41,773 nucleotides of DNA from a virus: the IMG/VR virus record IMGVR_UViG_3300021792_000002, positions 1 to 41,773 of that record; one strand, 5' to 3'. The position numbers and the translations under genes were made by a program. Within the stretch, counting starts at the first letter, position 1; the number at the start of each line of letters is the position of its first letter. Under the pieces are notes generated by a model that worked only from the letters and a program-made list of their open reading frames with translations, made no database searches and was not told the origin of the DNA. Below are positions 1 to 11,400 of the stretch, piece by piece.

Positions 1-2421
1 TTCAAAATCAGATACATTACAAATTCCATGCCACTTGAACTCTCGTAGATTGATATTATCGTGAAATCCACCTTGTAAACTTTTCAATCCGGATCCATTT
101 AATATTTCTATTTTAGTAATACCATGTGATGGATCAGTGACAATTAGTTCATCAACTTCGGCAACTCGAAAATACCAAAGTCCATTACCCATATATTTCG
201 CACCTTTGGAGTTTGGAATCCCAATATTAATATATGGTACACCATGTGTCCATATTTTCACAATCAAATCATCCGTAACTGGCCATAGACCAGCCTTGGA
301 ATCCGAACCCATTCTTACAGGATTTCCCGTGTCATTTGGTTCCGTCAAAATCGCAATCCCATCAAATGTATTCACACCATTTCCGTCTGAAAGATTTACT
401 AAATTCAAAGCCGGGATACGTTGTAAGTTTGTACAATTAAACCACGTATAACTCATATCAGTTGCACTAGAAAAATCCATTTCAGGAAGTTCCAACAATG
501 ATGAGCAATTCTTCCACGTACCATAGAAATTAGTTCCATGTGATGTCGTGAGTCCGGTGATATTAGTTAATTTACTACAACCCGACCATGCAAACGAGAA
601 ATCATTAACAACACAATACCCGTTCCACACAAAATCAGTCAAGTTTGTACAACGTGAAAAACTACTCTCCAAACTCGTTAAAGTATCACCCATAATCACC
701 TCAACCTTAGTAATGGCATGTTCAGCATTAAGGTCGGAAAAATGTGTTATTGGATCATCACTAATCAAAGTCCAAGTACCATCACCGTTATTGGTCGAAG
801 TTATCGAACCACCCTCAACAGTTGAAGGCATTGGATCATCCGAACTTGTTATTATTATCTCAAACGTTGCCGGTTTCGGCCCGGTAAGTTCCCAAGTACC
901 TTGTGTTGCATCACTACCGTTTCTTACAGGTGTTCCGGTTGGTGGTGGGTATAACAAAACTGAACAGTTTGAGAATGCGGAGTCTCCATTTGTAACACTC
1001 GAAAAGTCCAACTTCGGAAAATATTTCAATGATACACAATCTTTCCAAGTCCTCCATAAATTTTCAACTTTGGAGAAATCCATTTCAGGGAAAGTTGACA
1101 AATTTGAACATCCATCGAATGCCGAACGCATATTTGTACTATTTGAAAAATCCAATGATGGGAATGTTGTTAATTTTACCAATCCATGAAATGCACTATC
1201 AAAATTAGTTCCTTTCGATACATCAATTTGTGGAAATTCCGTCAATCCATACATACCACTCCACGTACCACTAAAATTAGTTCCATTTGAAAAATCCAAT
1301 GCTGGAAATGTTTCTATACTTGAACATCCATTCCACGTAAGTCGAAAATTAGTTCCATTTGATGTATCAATTTGTGGAATTGCAGTAAGTTGTTTACATC
1401 TATCCCAAGTGGAGTCAAAATCAGTCACATTTGAAGTATTTATCACCGGACACGATGTTAAATTTTCACACCTGTACCAGGTTTTTTTCAAAGTTGTCGC
1501 ACTTGACAAATCCAGTGGTGGAAACGAAGTCAATTCCGTACAACGTCCCCAAGCAGACTCGAAATTAGTTACTTTTGATGTATCCATCATCGGAAACGAC
1601 GTTAAGTTTCGACAGTCATTCCAGGCAAATGAAACATCGGTTAGATTACATTCACCATACCACTCAAAATTTCTAAGAGAGCTACCTTTAAATGCGTTTG
1701 CAAGTGTTTTTAGAGTTCCACCTTTATAAATAATGACATCATAGTAATAAGATACATCTTGTAAACTAAAACCGGTTATATTCTCTTTACTAGTAATATA
1801 CGTATGTGAGTCAATCGTTGTTTTTTCAACAGTTCCACCGGTGAATGCTGAATCGGGTATATTTGTGGCATCCACTCGTACATCAAACGTATTATCAACA
1901 TCATAAACCCCAATTCCAGCGTTATCACCATCCCTAACAGATGTTCCCGTTGGTCCTGGATTTATTAGATTTATACACCCCTTGAATGTATCTACACGAC
2001 TTTCATCACGTAGATTACCAAAACTAAGTGTTGAAATTTCTATTAGATTTGTACACCCCTCGAATGTCCCTTTTACATTAAATGCTTGTAGTAAATCAAA
2101 TCCGGATAACTTAGTTAAACTAGAACAATCCTTGAACGCATATTCCCAATCACGTGGTGTCAATTCGGAGTTCCAAATGAAATCAGTCATATTCACCAAT
2201 CCCGCAAAGGTGGAGTTCACCGTCCACGATTCAAATATGGTTACTTCAATTTTAGTAATATCTTCTTTATTACTAAGTGTTCCAATAGTATTGAGTCGAT
2301 CAGTACTTGTCAAAGTCCAAGTACCATCACCGTTATTGGTCGAAGTTATCGACCCGCCCCCAACATTTGTTGGGTTCGGGTCAGATGTACTCCAAATTTT
2401 TATTTCTAATGTGTTTGCCAT
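1..2421 (-). CDS. BspA-like repeat surface/tail adhesin, 3' end outside window
   Basis: The frame is open from the ATG at 2421 to position 1, giving 807 codons with the C-terminus missing. I read four modules of about 170-230 residues. Each starts with a beta-rich segment (LEIKIWS then a GG pair, GTWTL, ITKIEV) followed by BspA/DUF285-type leucine-rich repeats (FxWNGxCNVTDF, AWxGCSxL, FPxxDxSxGTxF). These are built like the N-terminus of the 3911-residue protein encoded upstream. Its ATG overlaps that gene's stop as TAATG, which implies translational coupling. DUF285 proteins are known as surface adhesins in Mycoplasma, Bacteroidota and protists; in this tail operon a receptor-binding or fibre role is inferred. 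Whether fibre-type repeats follow, as in the neighbour, cannot be seen. Confidence 0.8.
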   Translation of the reverse strand, partial: MANTLEIKIWSTSDPNPTNVGGGSITSTNNGDGTWTLTSTDRLNTIGTLSNKEDITKIEVTIFESWTVNSTFAGLVNMTDFIWNSELTPRDWEYAFKDCSSLTKLSGFDLLQAFNVKGTFEGCTNLIEISTLSFGNLRDESRVDTFKGCINLINPGPTGTSVRDGDNAGIGVYDVDNTFDVRVDATNIPDSAFTGGTVEKTTIDSHTYITSKENITGFSLQDVSYYYDVIIYKGGTLKTLANAFKGSSLRNFEWYGECNLTDVSFAWNDCRNLTSFPMMDTSKVTNFESAWGRCTELTSFPPLDLSSATTLKKTWYRCENLTSCPVINTSNVTDFDSTWDRCKQLTAIPQIDTSNGTNFRLTWNGCSSIETFPALDFSNGTNFSGTWSGMYGLTEFPQIDVSKGTNFDSAFHGLVKLTTFPSLDFSNSTNMRSAFDGCSNLSTFPEMDFSKVENLWRTWKDCVSLKYFPKLDFSSVTNGDSAFSNCSVLLYPPPTGTPVRNGSDATQGTWELTGPKPATFEIIITSSDDPMPSTVEGGSITSTNNGDGTWTLISDDPITHFSDLNAEHAITKVEVIMGDTLTSLESSFSRCTNLTDFVWNGYCVVNDFSFAWSGCSKLTNITGLTTSHGTNFYGTWKNCSSLLELPEMDFSSATDMSYTWFNCTNLQRIPALNLVNLSDGNGVNTFDGIAILTEPNDTGNPVRMGSDSKAGLWPVTDDLIVKIWTHGVPYINIGIPNSKGAKYMGNGLWYFRVAEVDELIVTDPSHGITKIEILNGSGLKSLQGGFHDNINLREFKWHGICNVSDFE
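766..807 (-). repeat. 42-nt exact repeat, copy 1
   Basis: These 42 bases are identical to 2311-2352. Both encode the same segment of two BspA-like modules (around GDGTWTL) of the partial adhesin. Exact identity inside otherwise diverged modules suggests recent duplication or gene conversion. Confidence 0.9.
2311..2352 (-). repeat. 42-nt exact repeat, copy 2
   Basis: Second copy of the 42-base identity with 766-807. It lies near the 5' end of the same reading frame, in the first BspA-like module. Confidence 0.9.
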
Positions 2422-5400
2422 TATTTAATTTGTTTAAGTATTACTAATCCTGAGTCATCCACCACATCAAAGAAACTATTTCCGCTTGGTGACTGTAATT
2501 TTATTTCGATTTTTAAATTATTTTGGTCTGTTATGATATATCTATCCCAAACCTCAACATTTCCGGCTTTTTGTTTTTCTACCAACTCATCCCATGTTAT
2601 CTCAACTCCATCAATACGTTGTACCATATCTTTGATTGCTTGAGTATTAGTTGGTACATCAGCCGTTAGAGTATCTACATAATCCTTTCTAGTTAATTGA
2701 TTTGCTGATGTTGGTTGATGTGATGTTGCTGGCGCGACTCCCTCATCCATTATGATAGAAGTTGAACCATTCACACGTAATCTCATATTACCAACCACAT
2801 GATCAAATGTTATACCCGTATTTTTAGAAGTATCGGTACGAGGATGCATATAGAAACCACCGTCGGTCATTATAATATCCCTATCCTTATCAGTTTCACT
2901 AATTTTAACCTGTGCCGAATGTGTTTCATTTTCAGTAAGAACGATAGCTCCGGTTGGTTTTGGATCATAAACATCAAGTTTTTTGTTTAAATCTTCGGTA
3001 ATTTCACCCAAGTTCAAATCTACCCATACTTTTCCATTACCCTGTGCGTTAGTAGCCAAAACTTGATTTGGATTACCCAATCCTAAAACATGTTCCTTAG
3101 TATTCAACTTATCATCAACATAATCTTTTCTAGTTAATTGATTTGCTGATTTTGGTTGGTATGGTGTTGCCGGTGCAACATCCTCATCCATTATGATAGA
3201 AGTTGTTCCATTAACACGTAATCTCACTAGACCATCAGGTTGGTTGAATACGATACCTGTGTTTTTAGATAAATCGGTACGAGAATGCATATAGAAACCA
3301 ACATTCGACATCACGATGTCATAATCTTTATCAGTTTCACTAATCACATAATGTGCCTCATGCAAACTATTTTCTTTCAGTACCATTACTCCGGTTGGAA
3401 GTGGATCGAAAATATTCAATTTAGTATCCAATCCAGCATCAACGTAATCCTTTCTAGTTAAACTACCACTTTCAGTTGGTTGATGTGATGTCGCTGGTGC
3501 GACTCCCGCATCCATAATGATAGAAGTTTCACCATTAACACGTAATCTCATTTGATTATTATTATTTCTATCAAATGTTATACCCGTGTTTTTAGATAAA
3601 TCATTACGTGAATGTGTATAGAATCCAACGTTTGACATCACGATGTCATAGTCTTTATCAGTTTCACTAATCACATATTGTGCTCTATGTGATTTGTTTT
3701 CTTTCAATACGATTACCCCCGTTGGTTTTGGGTCATACACATCGAGTTTTTCTTTCAACTTACCATCAACGTAATCCTTTCTAGTTAATTGATTTGCTGA
3801 TGTTGGTTGGTATGATGTCGCCGGTGCAATCCCCTCATCCATGATAATGGAAGTTGTTCCATTAACACGTAATCTCATTTGATTATCGTTACCTCTATCA
3901 AATGTTATACCCGTATTTTTATCTTTACTATTATTCAAGTGTGTATAGAAACCGGTATTTGAAACCACGGTTTCATAATTCACATCGTTATCATGGATAA
4001 TGAATTTTGGATCCTTGTATGTTTTATTCGATGTTATGAATAAAACACCGGTCGCACTTGGATTTATGATATTCAATTTAGTGTCCAATCCATCATCAAC
4101 GTAATCCTTTCTAGTTAATTGATTTGCTGATGTTGGTTGGTATGATGTCGCCGGTGCAACTCCCTCATCCATGATAATAGAAGTTGAACCATTAACACGC
4201 AATCTCATTTGATTATTATTACTTCTATCAAATGTTATACCTGTGTTTTTATCTTTACTATTATTAAAGTGAGTATAAAAACCGGTATTTGAAACCACTG
4301 TTTCATAGTTCACATCTTTATCGTGGATAATGAATTTTGGATCCTTGTATGTTTTATTCGATGTTATGAATAAAACTCCAGTCGCACTTGGATTAGTGAT
4401 ATTCAGTTTTTGGTCTAATTTATCCTGTGTTGTTTGTGAATCAAAAACATCTATCCATTTCTTACCATCTGCCTTTGGATTTGTAGATAGAACTTGATTT
4501 GGAGTTCCCAATCCCAATAATGGTTCTTTGGTATCTACATAATCCTTTCTAGTTAATTGATTTGCTGATGTTGGTTGATGTGATGTTGCTGGTGCAACTC
4601 CCTCATCCATGATAATAGAAGTTGTTCCATTAACACGTAATCTCATATTACCAACCGCATGATCAAATGTTATACCTGTGTTCTTATCTTTACTATTATT
4701 TAAGTGTGTATAAAAACCAACGTTTGACATCACGGTTTCATAGTTCACATCATTATCATGGATAATGAATTTTGGATCCTTGTATGTTTTATTCGATGTT
4801 ATGAATAAAACACCGGTCGCACTTGGATTTATGATATTCAGTTTAGTATCAAGTCCAGCATCAACGTAATCCTTTCTAGTTAAACTACCACGTTCAGTTG
4901 GTTGGTATTGTGTCGATGGTGCAATCCCGTCTTTCATAATAATCGAGTCATTACCATTAACTCTCAATACCATTTCCTCAACACTTCCGGTATTGAAAAT
5001 AATACCGGTATCCTTAGTTTTATCCGAATTTAGATGTGTATATAATCCACCATTTGACATTATAGTCTCAACTTTAGACTTTTTCTCTCGAATTATATAC
5101 TGTGCAACCTTATTAGTATCATTGTTTTCAAGAACAACAACACCATTAGGTCTAGGATTTATAATATTCAATTTAGTATCAAGTCCAGCATCAACATAAT
5201 CTTTTCTAGTTAATTGATTTGCCGATGTTGGTTGATGTGGTGTTGCCGGTGCAATCCCATCATCCATTATGATAGAAGTTGTTCCATTAACACGTAATCT
5301 CATTTGATTATTGTTACTTCTATCAAATGTTATACCTGTGTTCTTATCTTTACTATTATTTAAGTGTGTATAGAAACCGGTATTTGAAACCACTGTTTCA

Positions 5401-8400
5401 TAATTCACATCTTTATCACGGATAATGAATTTTGGATCCTTGTATGTTTTATTCGATGTTATGAATAAAACACCAGTCGCACTTGGATTAGTGATAGGTA
5501 ACTTAGTATCTACATAATCTTTTCTAGTTAAACTATCATTCTCGTATGGGTGATATTGAGTTGTTGGTGCAACTCCCTCTTTCATATCAATCGAAGCCGA
5601 ACCGTTAATAGTAAGTTTCATTTTACCATTATCGAAATCTCCAATCATCAATCCCGTTCTAACTTGGTCAACACCAGCGTTACGTGAATAAAATCCACTC
5701 GATGACATCACCATTTCAGTATCCGAATTATGTGATTTTAACACATATTGTGCCTTGTAGAACTTATTAGAAGTTAGATAAACTCTACCTGTTGGATTTG
5801 GATTTATAATAGGTAATTTAGTATCTACATAATCCTTTCTAGTTAAACTTCCAGGTCCAATTGGGTCGTACTTAGAGAATGGTGCAACTCCGGCTGATAA
5901 TTCAAGTGGAGTATCACTATCAACATTCAAATTCAATTGTACCGAATTAACACCTCGTTTGATTTCAAATCCGGTTGTTAATGATCCACTTCCTTTTAAA
6001 TAAGAATATATCCCCCTATCCGTAATTTTTAACTCTCTATCAGTTAAACTCGAACTTATCACAAATAATGGATCCTTATGTGATTTATTCTCCGTAAGTT
6101 TAAGTTGACCCGTTGCACTTGGATTAATAATAGGTAATTTAGTGTCTACATAATCCTTTCTAGTTAAACTATCAGTTTCATATGGATGATATTGAGTTGT
6201 TGGTGCAACACCTTTATCTATAACAAGTGATGTGTCACCCTCGGCCCCAAGATGTAAATGTATTCCGTTATCACGATTAATCTCCAAACCAGTCTTTAAT
6301 GATCCACTACCATTTGGATATGAATAGAAACCACTATCAGTAATTTTTAATTCATGTGATTGGACTGATGAACTTATTGTAATAGTTGGATTCTTCTTAT
6401 TCGATTTATTATCATTAAGTACAAGTTCACCTTTTGCATGTGGGTCGACAATTGGCAATTTGGTGTCTACATAATCTCGTCTAGTTAAAGATCCGGAAGC
6501 AAATGGAAAATATGGTGAAGTTGGTGCAAGACCTTCCGACATCGAAAGTGACACTTTATTATTCACCATTAAATTCAGATGTGGTGATTTACCCAGATCA
6601 CCTTGTTTGATTTCAACCCCAGTCTTAACCGTATCATCATTTTTTAAATATGAATATAAACCACTATCAGTAATTTTTAATTCCTGTGGTTTAACCGATG
6701 AACCTATCACAAATGATGGATTCTTATGTAATTTACTCTCCGTAAGTTTAAGTTGGCCCGTTGCATGTGGGTCAATAATTGGCAATTTGGTGTCCACATA
6801 ATCTCGTCTTGTTAAAGATCCAGATTCATATGGATAGAATGGTGTTGTTGGTGCAACGCCATCGTTCAACTCCAACGTAATAGTATCATTGATTACAAAA
6901 TCAACATGTCGATTCATACAATCAATATTCATACCCGTTGCCTGAATTTTTGGTTCCGTTGTAGTCGGTTGGTGATACGTAATAATACCACTTTCCGTAA
7001 TAGAAGTCCTGTAATCCCCTTGACTCAATAATATCTTTGGATTGTCATCCTTACTTTTGGAAATTGTCAATATTCCACGAGCATGTGGATTAACTACATC
7101 TAGTTTCTGGCCCAACCCAAGATCAACGTAATCCTTTCTAGTTAAACTATCTCTACGCGATGGTGGATATTGAGTTGTTGGAGCCAATTCTTTCCTTAGT
7201 TCCAACGAAACATCACCACCAACACCAAATCTCAATCTCATAAGATCCGTCTTTTTAGACATATCAATGTCAAACCCAGTCCACTCATCCTCACTACCTT
7301 TATGATATGAATAGAAACCACTATCAGTAATTTTTAATTCATAATCCTTGTATTTTGAGGAAATCTTGAATATTGGGTCCTTGTAATCCTTGTTGGAAAT
7401 AAGTTCCATCTTACCGGTTGGGATTGGATTTATGATAGGTAACTTAGTATCTACATAATCTTTTCTAGTTAAACTTCCCGATGCATGTGGTATATATGGA
7501 GTCGTTGGTGCCACGCCTGAATCGAACGTTACCGAAGTTCTTCCAAATATATCAATTTGCATTCTGTTTATAATGTGGTCAAACACAATTCCGGTTCTAC
7601 TAGGTTTGTCACCGGTACGTCTTGTATAGAAACCGGTATCCGACATCACAATCTCATGATTGGTTCCGTAGTCCGTTACAATAAATTGGGCTTTCTCATC
7701 ATTATTCTTTCTTAAAACCATTTTACCGGTTGGTTCCGGATTTTTAATAGGTAATTTAGTGTCTACATAATCTTTTCTAGTTAAACTACCACTTTCGGCT
7801 GGTGAATATGGAGTCGTTGGTGCAATTCCACGTTCAAATTCCATTGAAATACGGCCACCAACTTTAAGTGCCATAGTTTGCCAACCTTGATTGAATGTTA
7901 TACCCGTTTCCTTTGTAGAATCTGTAAGTGGATATGTATAAAAACCACGTTCCGAAATAAGTATTTTCCTATCAGTTTTATTTAAAATAATAGTAGGTTC
8001 TTGGTCCTTATCCTTTCCAATGGTTAGGATTCCGGTTGCAACCGGATTACTAACATTCATCTTTAACGATAATCCAAGATCAACATAATCTTTTCTAGTT
8101 AAACTTCCTGATTCGGTTGGTGCATACTTAGTTGTTGGTGCCATTAGTGGACCAAGTTCCATTGTAGAATGTCCATCAATTTTGAACTCGATATGGTTTA
8201 CATCTTTATCTTTTGGAGAATCAGGTTGTGCCTGTGTGTCTCGTATAAAGAACATTCCCATATCCTTGTAAATATCATATTTTGGATATGTAAACACCCC
8301 AGCATTGGTCAACGTTGTTACATAATCCACATTACTTTGAATTATAGAAATTCTCGAATTCGGTTGATCATCAGTTTCAGTAATAATGAACTCTCCCCTA

Positions 8401-11400
8401 GCCTTTGGATTTAATATAGGTAACTTAGTATCTACATAATCTTTTCTAGTTAAACTACCACTTTCAGTTGGTTGATATTTTGTTATTGGTGCAGTACCCT
8501 CTCTCAATACAATTGATGGGTCGTCATTAACAACAAGTTTCACAACATCAGTTTCACCAGTCTCATCACCATTAATAAGAATACCACTTTTCCCTGATAT
8601 ATCTTCATTGTTTGGATTTGATTTGTCATAAAATTTACTAGGTAGAGGATCCTTTTGAGCATAAAACCCTAGATCATCCACGATGAAATTAACTCCACGG
8701 TTGGAAACAATGTATTGTGGGTCATGATCTTTAGTTTTTCTAATAATCATCTGTCCAAGTGGACGTGGATCTATTATATTCAACTTCAAAGAAAGACCGT
8801 AATCTACATAATCTTTTCTAGTTAAACTTCCCGATTCGGTTGGAGCATACTTAGTTGTTGGGGCAAGACCCTCATTTATTTCAAGTGAAAATTTAGATTC
8901 TGCTCCTAAACGAAGTTTATATTTATTTCCAGGTGACGATGGTTTATCCGATTTAACAGGATCGAAGAACATACCAACTCTTGTGTCAGCATCATCAATA
9001 TCACGAGAATAAATACCGTGATTATTAATAACAACCTCTCGATCTTCCGTATCTCCTCGATCATCTATAACAATACGTGGAGCTTCACCGTTAGGTCCCT
9101 CGGTCATCATAAGTGTTCCAAAACCCTTTGGATTTAATTTGTCCATTTTCTCGAACAACCCACTATCAACGTAATCCTTTCTAGTTAAACTATCTTTATG
9201 TAATGGTGGATATTGCGTTGTTGGTGCAACTCCCTCTTCCATTTCAATAGATGTGAACCCATTAACATCCAAACGTAATTTAGTTGTCTTGAAATCATCG
9301 AACATTAACCCCGTTCTAACTTTATCATCACCAGCCTTACGTGAATAAAAACCAGTTTCAGACATCACCATCTCTGTATTGCTATCCTTACCGGTCAATA
9401 CATACTGTGCCTTGTAGAACTTATTAGAAGTTAGATAAACTCTACCATTCGGTTCAGGATTAATAATAGGTAACTTAGTATCTACATAATCCTTTCTAGT
9501 TAAACTACCACTTTCCTTTGGTTCATATTTTGTTGTTGGTGCAATACCACCAGTCAATTCGATAACAGTGTCACCATCAACTTGTAACCTCATTTTATGA
9601 TTTACATGGTCTAATAATACACCACTTTCTTTATTAGGTTCGGCATTTGGTCTTGAATAAAATCCAGATCCCGCCATTACAATTTCGTAATCCTTAGTTG
9701 TGTCACGAACTATGTATTGTGGTATAGTATGTTCCAAACTTTCACCAAGTATCATGATTCCCATCGCCTTTGGATCGAGAATAGGTAACTTAGTGTCAAC
9801 ATAATCCTTTCTAGTTAAACTAAATGACTCCGTTGGTTGGTATTTTGTTCCAGGTGCCTTACCATCTTCAATCACCAACGATGTTTTTCCGTTTACACTG
9901 AAATCCATTCTAGCATTGGTATCACGATCGAATGTCATTCCTGTAAATTTGGAATGGTCGTCTTTAGGACGTGTAAAGAAACCTTTATCAGACATTATAA
10001 TCTCGTGATCCTTTTTAGTTTCACGAATAACATACTGTGTTTCACCTGATTTTAAACTATCCAAAACAACTTCCCCAAATAAATGTGGATTGTATTTTTG
10101 AACATACATATCCAATCGACCATCCAAGTAATCTTTTCGTATCAAACTCTCGTCAGCGGTTGGGGCATATTTGGTTGATGGAGCAACTCCCTCTTCCAAT
10201 ATAATCGAAGTTTTACCGTCTACCTTAAATCTTACCAAATTGTTAGTTTGGTCAAATATCATACCGGTATATTTCATATTATGATTACCCATACCACTAT
10301 TTTGAGAAGTATCTTCCCTATGGTATGTGTAGAAACCGGCATCCGACATTACCACATCATGGTCTTTATCAGTCTCACTTAATACTATATGTGCACGTTC
10401 CTTATCATTTTCTTTAAGGATCATTACACCCGTTCCAATTGGATTATCCTTTTGTAATTTATTATATGCTGGTTCCCATGGTACCCAAAATGTTCCGTCA
10501 TGTTCCCATTTCAAACCAAGACCACCATCAAAAGTAAATCCTAATTTTCCTGGAATATTAACCGGTTCTTCTGTTGTTCTAATTTTTGGTTCGTATGAAA
10601 CCGTGTTATTAATCTCATCGTTTGAGAAAACAACAGATGGCCAAATACCATTCTGTACCGCTTCATCCCCGTTTCTAACAGATGTTCCGGTTGGAGCAGG
10701 TCCTATCAAATTATCACACCCCTTGAATGCATCAGTTCCATTCTCTAGTGAACTAAAGTTTAACTCCTGAATTTTATTCAAAGAAATACAATCTTCCCAT
10801 GTACTAATGAATTCAACACCTTGTGAAAAATCAAATCCTCCAATCGAAGATAATTTTGAACACCCTTTCCAAGTTTTATTAAATACCGTAATGTTACAGT
10901 CTCTTCCCCAAAGAAACTCTTCTAAGTTTACCAAATCAGTGAAAGAACTTTCCAAACTCGTCAGTGTCTCACCGTTGATTACTTGGATTTTTGTAATGTA
11001 TTCACCATTTAATAAATTCTTGAAATGTGTAATAGGGTCATTACTATAAATTGTCCAAGTTTTGGTTTTTGGTCCATTCCATTTAGTATGAATTTCACCA
11101 CCCGCAACCGTTAATGGTAATGGGTCCTCTTGACTCCAAACAATAATCTCTAATTTGTTTGGTAATACCCAAGTCCCCTTTACCGCATCATTTCCATCCC
11201 TAACACTCGTACCTTGTGGTGCTGGTGAAATTAGACTATCACATCCATAGAACGTGTCAAGTCCATTTTTCTTTTCTTTTAATCCACTAAAATCAAGTTC
11301 TTTTATTTCAACCAATCTCGAACAGTGATTCCATGCACCACTGAACATTGTACCATGTGAGAAATCCATTTTAGGGAATACCGTAAGAGAATCACATAAA

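Larger units (their letters stand above)
2672..10145 (-). repeat. 23 copies of LTRKDYVD fibre module
   Basis: Coding tandem array with about 300-420 nt per unit. The most conserved DNA segment encodes (R/K)KDYVD and recurs 23 times (one RKDYLD, two RRDYVD). Units 15, 17, 18 and 19 are nearly identical (NPSATGVLFITSNKTYKDP), while others differ widely. Units 18 and 22 carry an inserted segment containing LGLGxPNQVL. This points to growth by unequal recombination. Confidence 0.9.

Noticed and set aside
2672-10145. Regular recurrence of a short DNA motif at about 300-nt intervals, resembling a CRISPR-like array.
   Set aside because: The repeats are codons for (R/K)KDYVD within one open frame; spacing is far too long and the intervals are coding.
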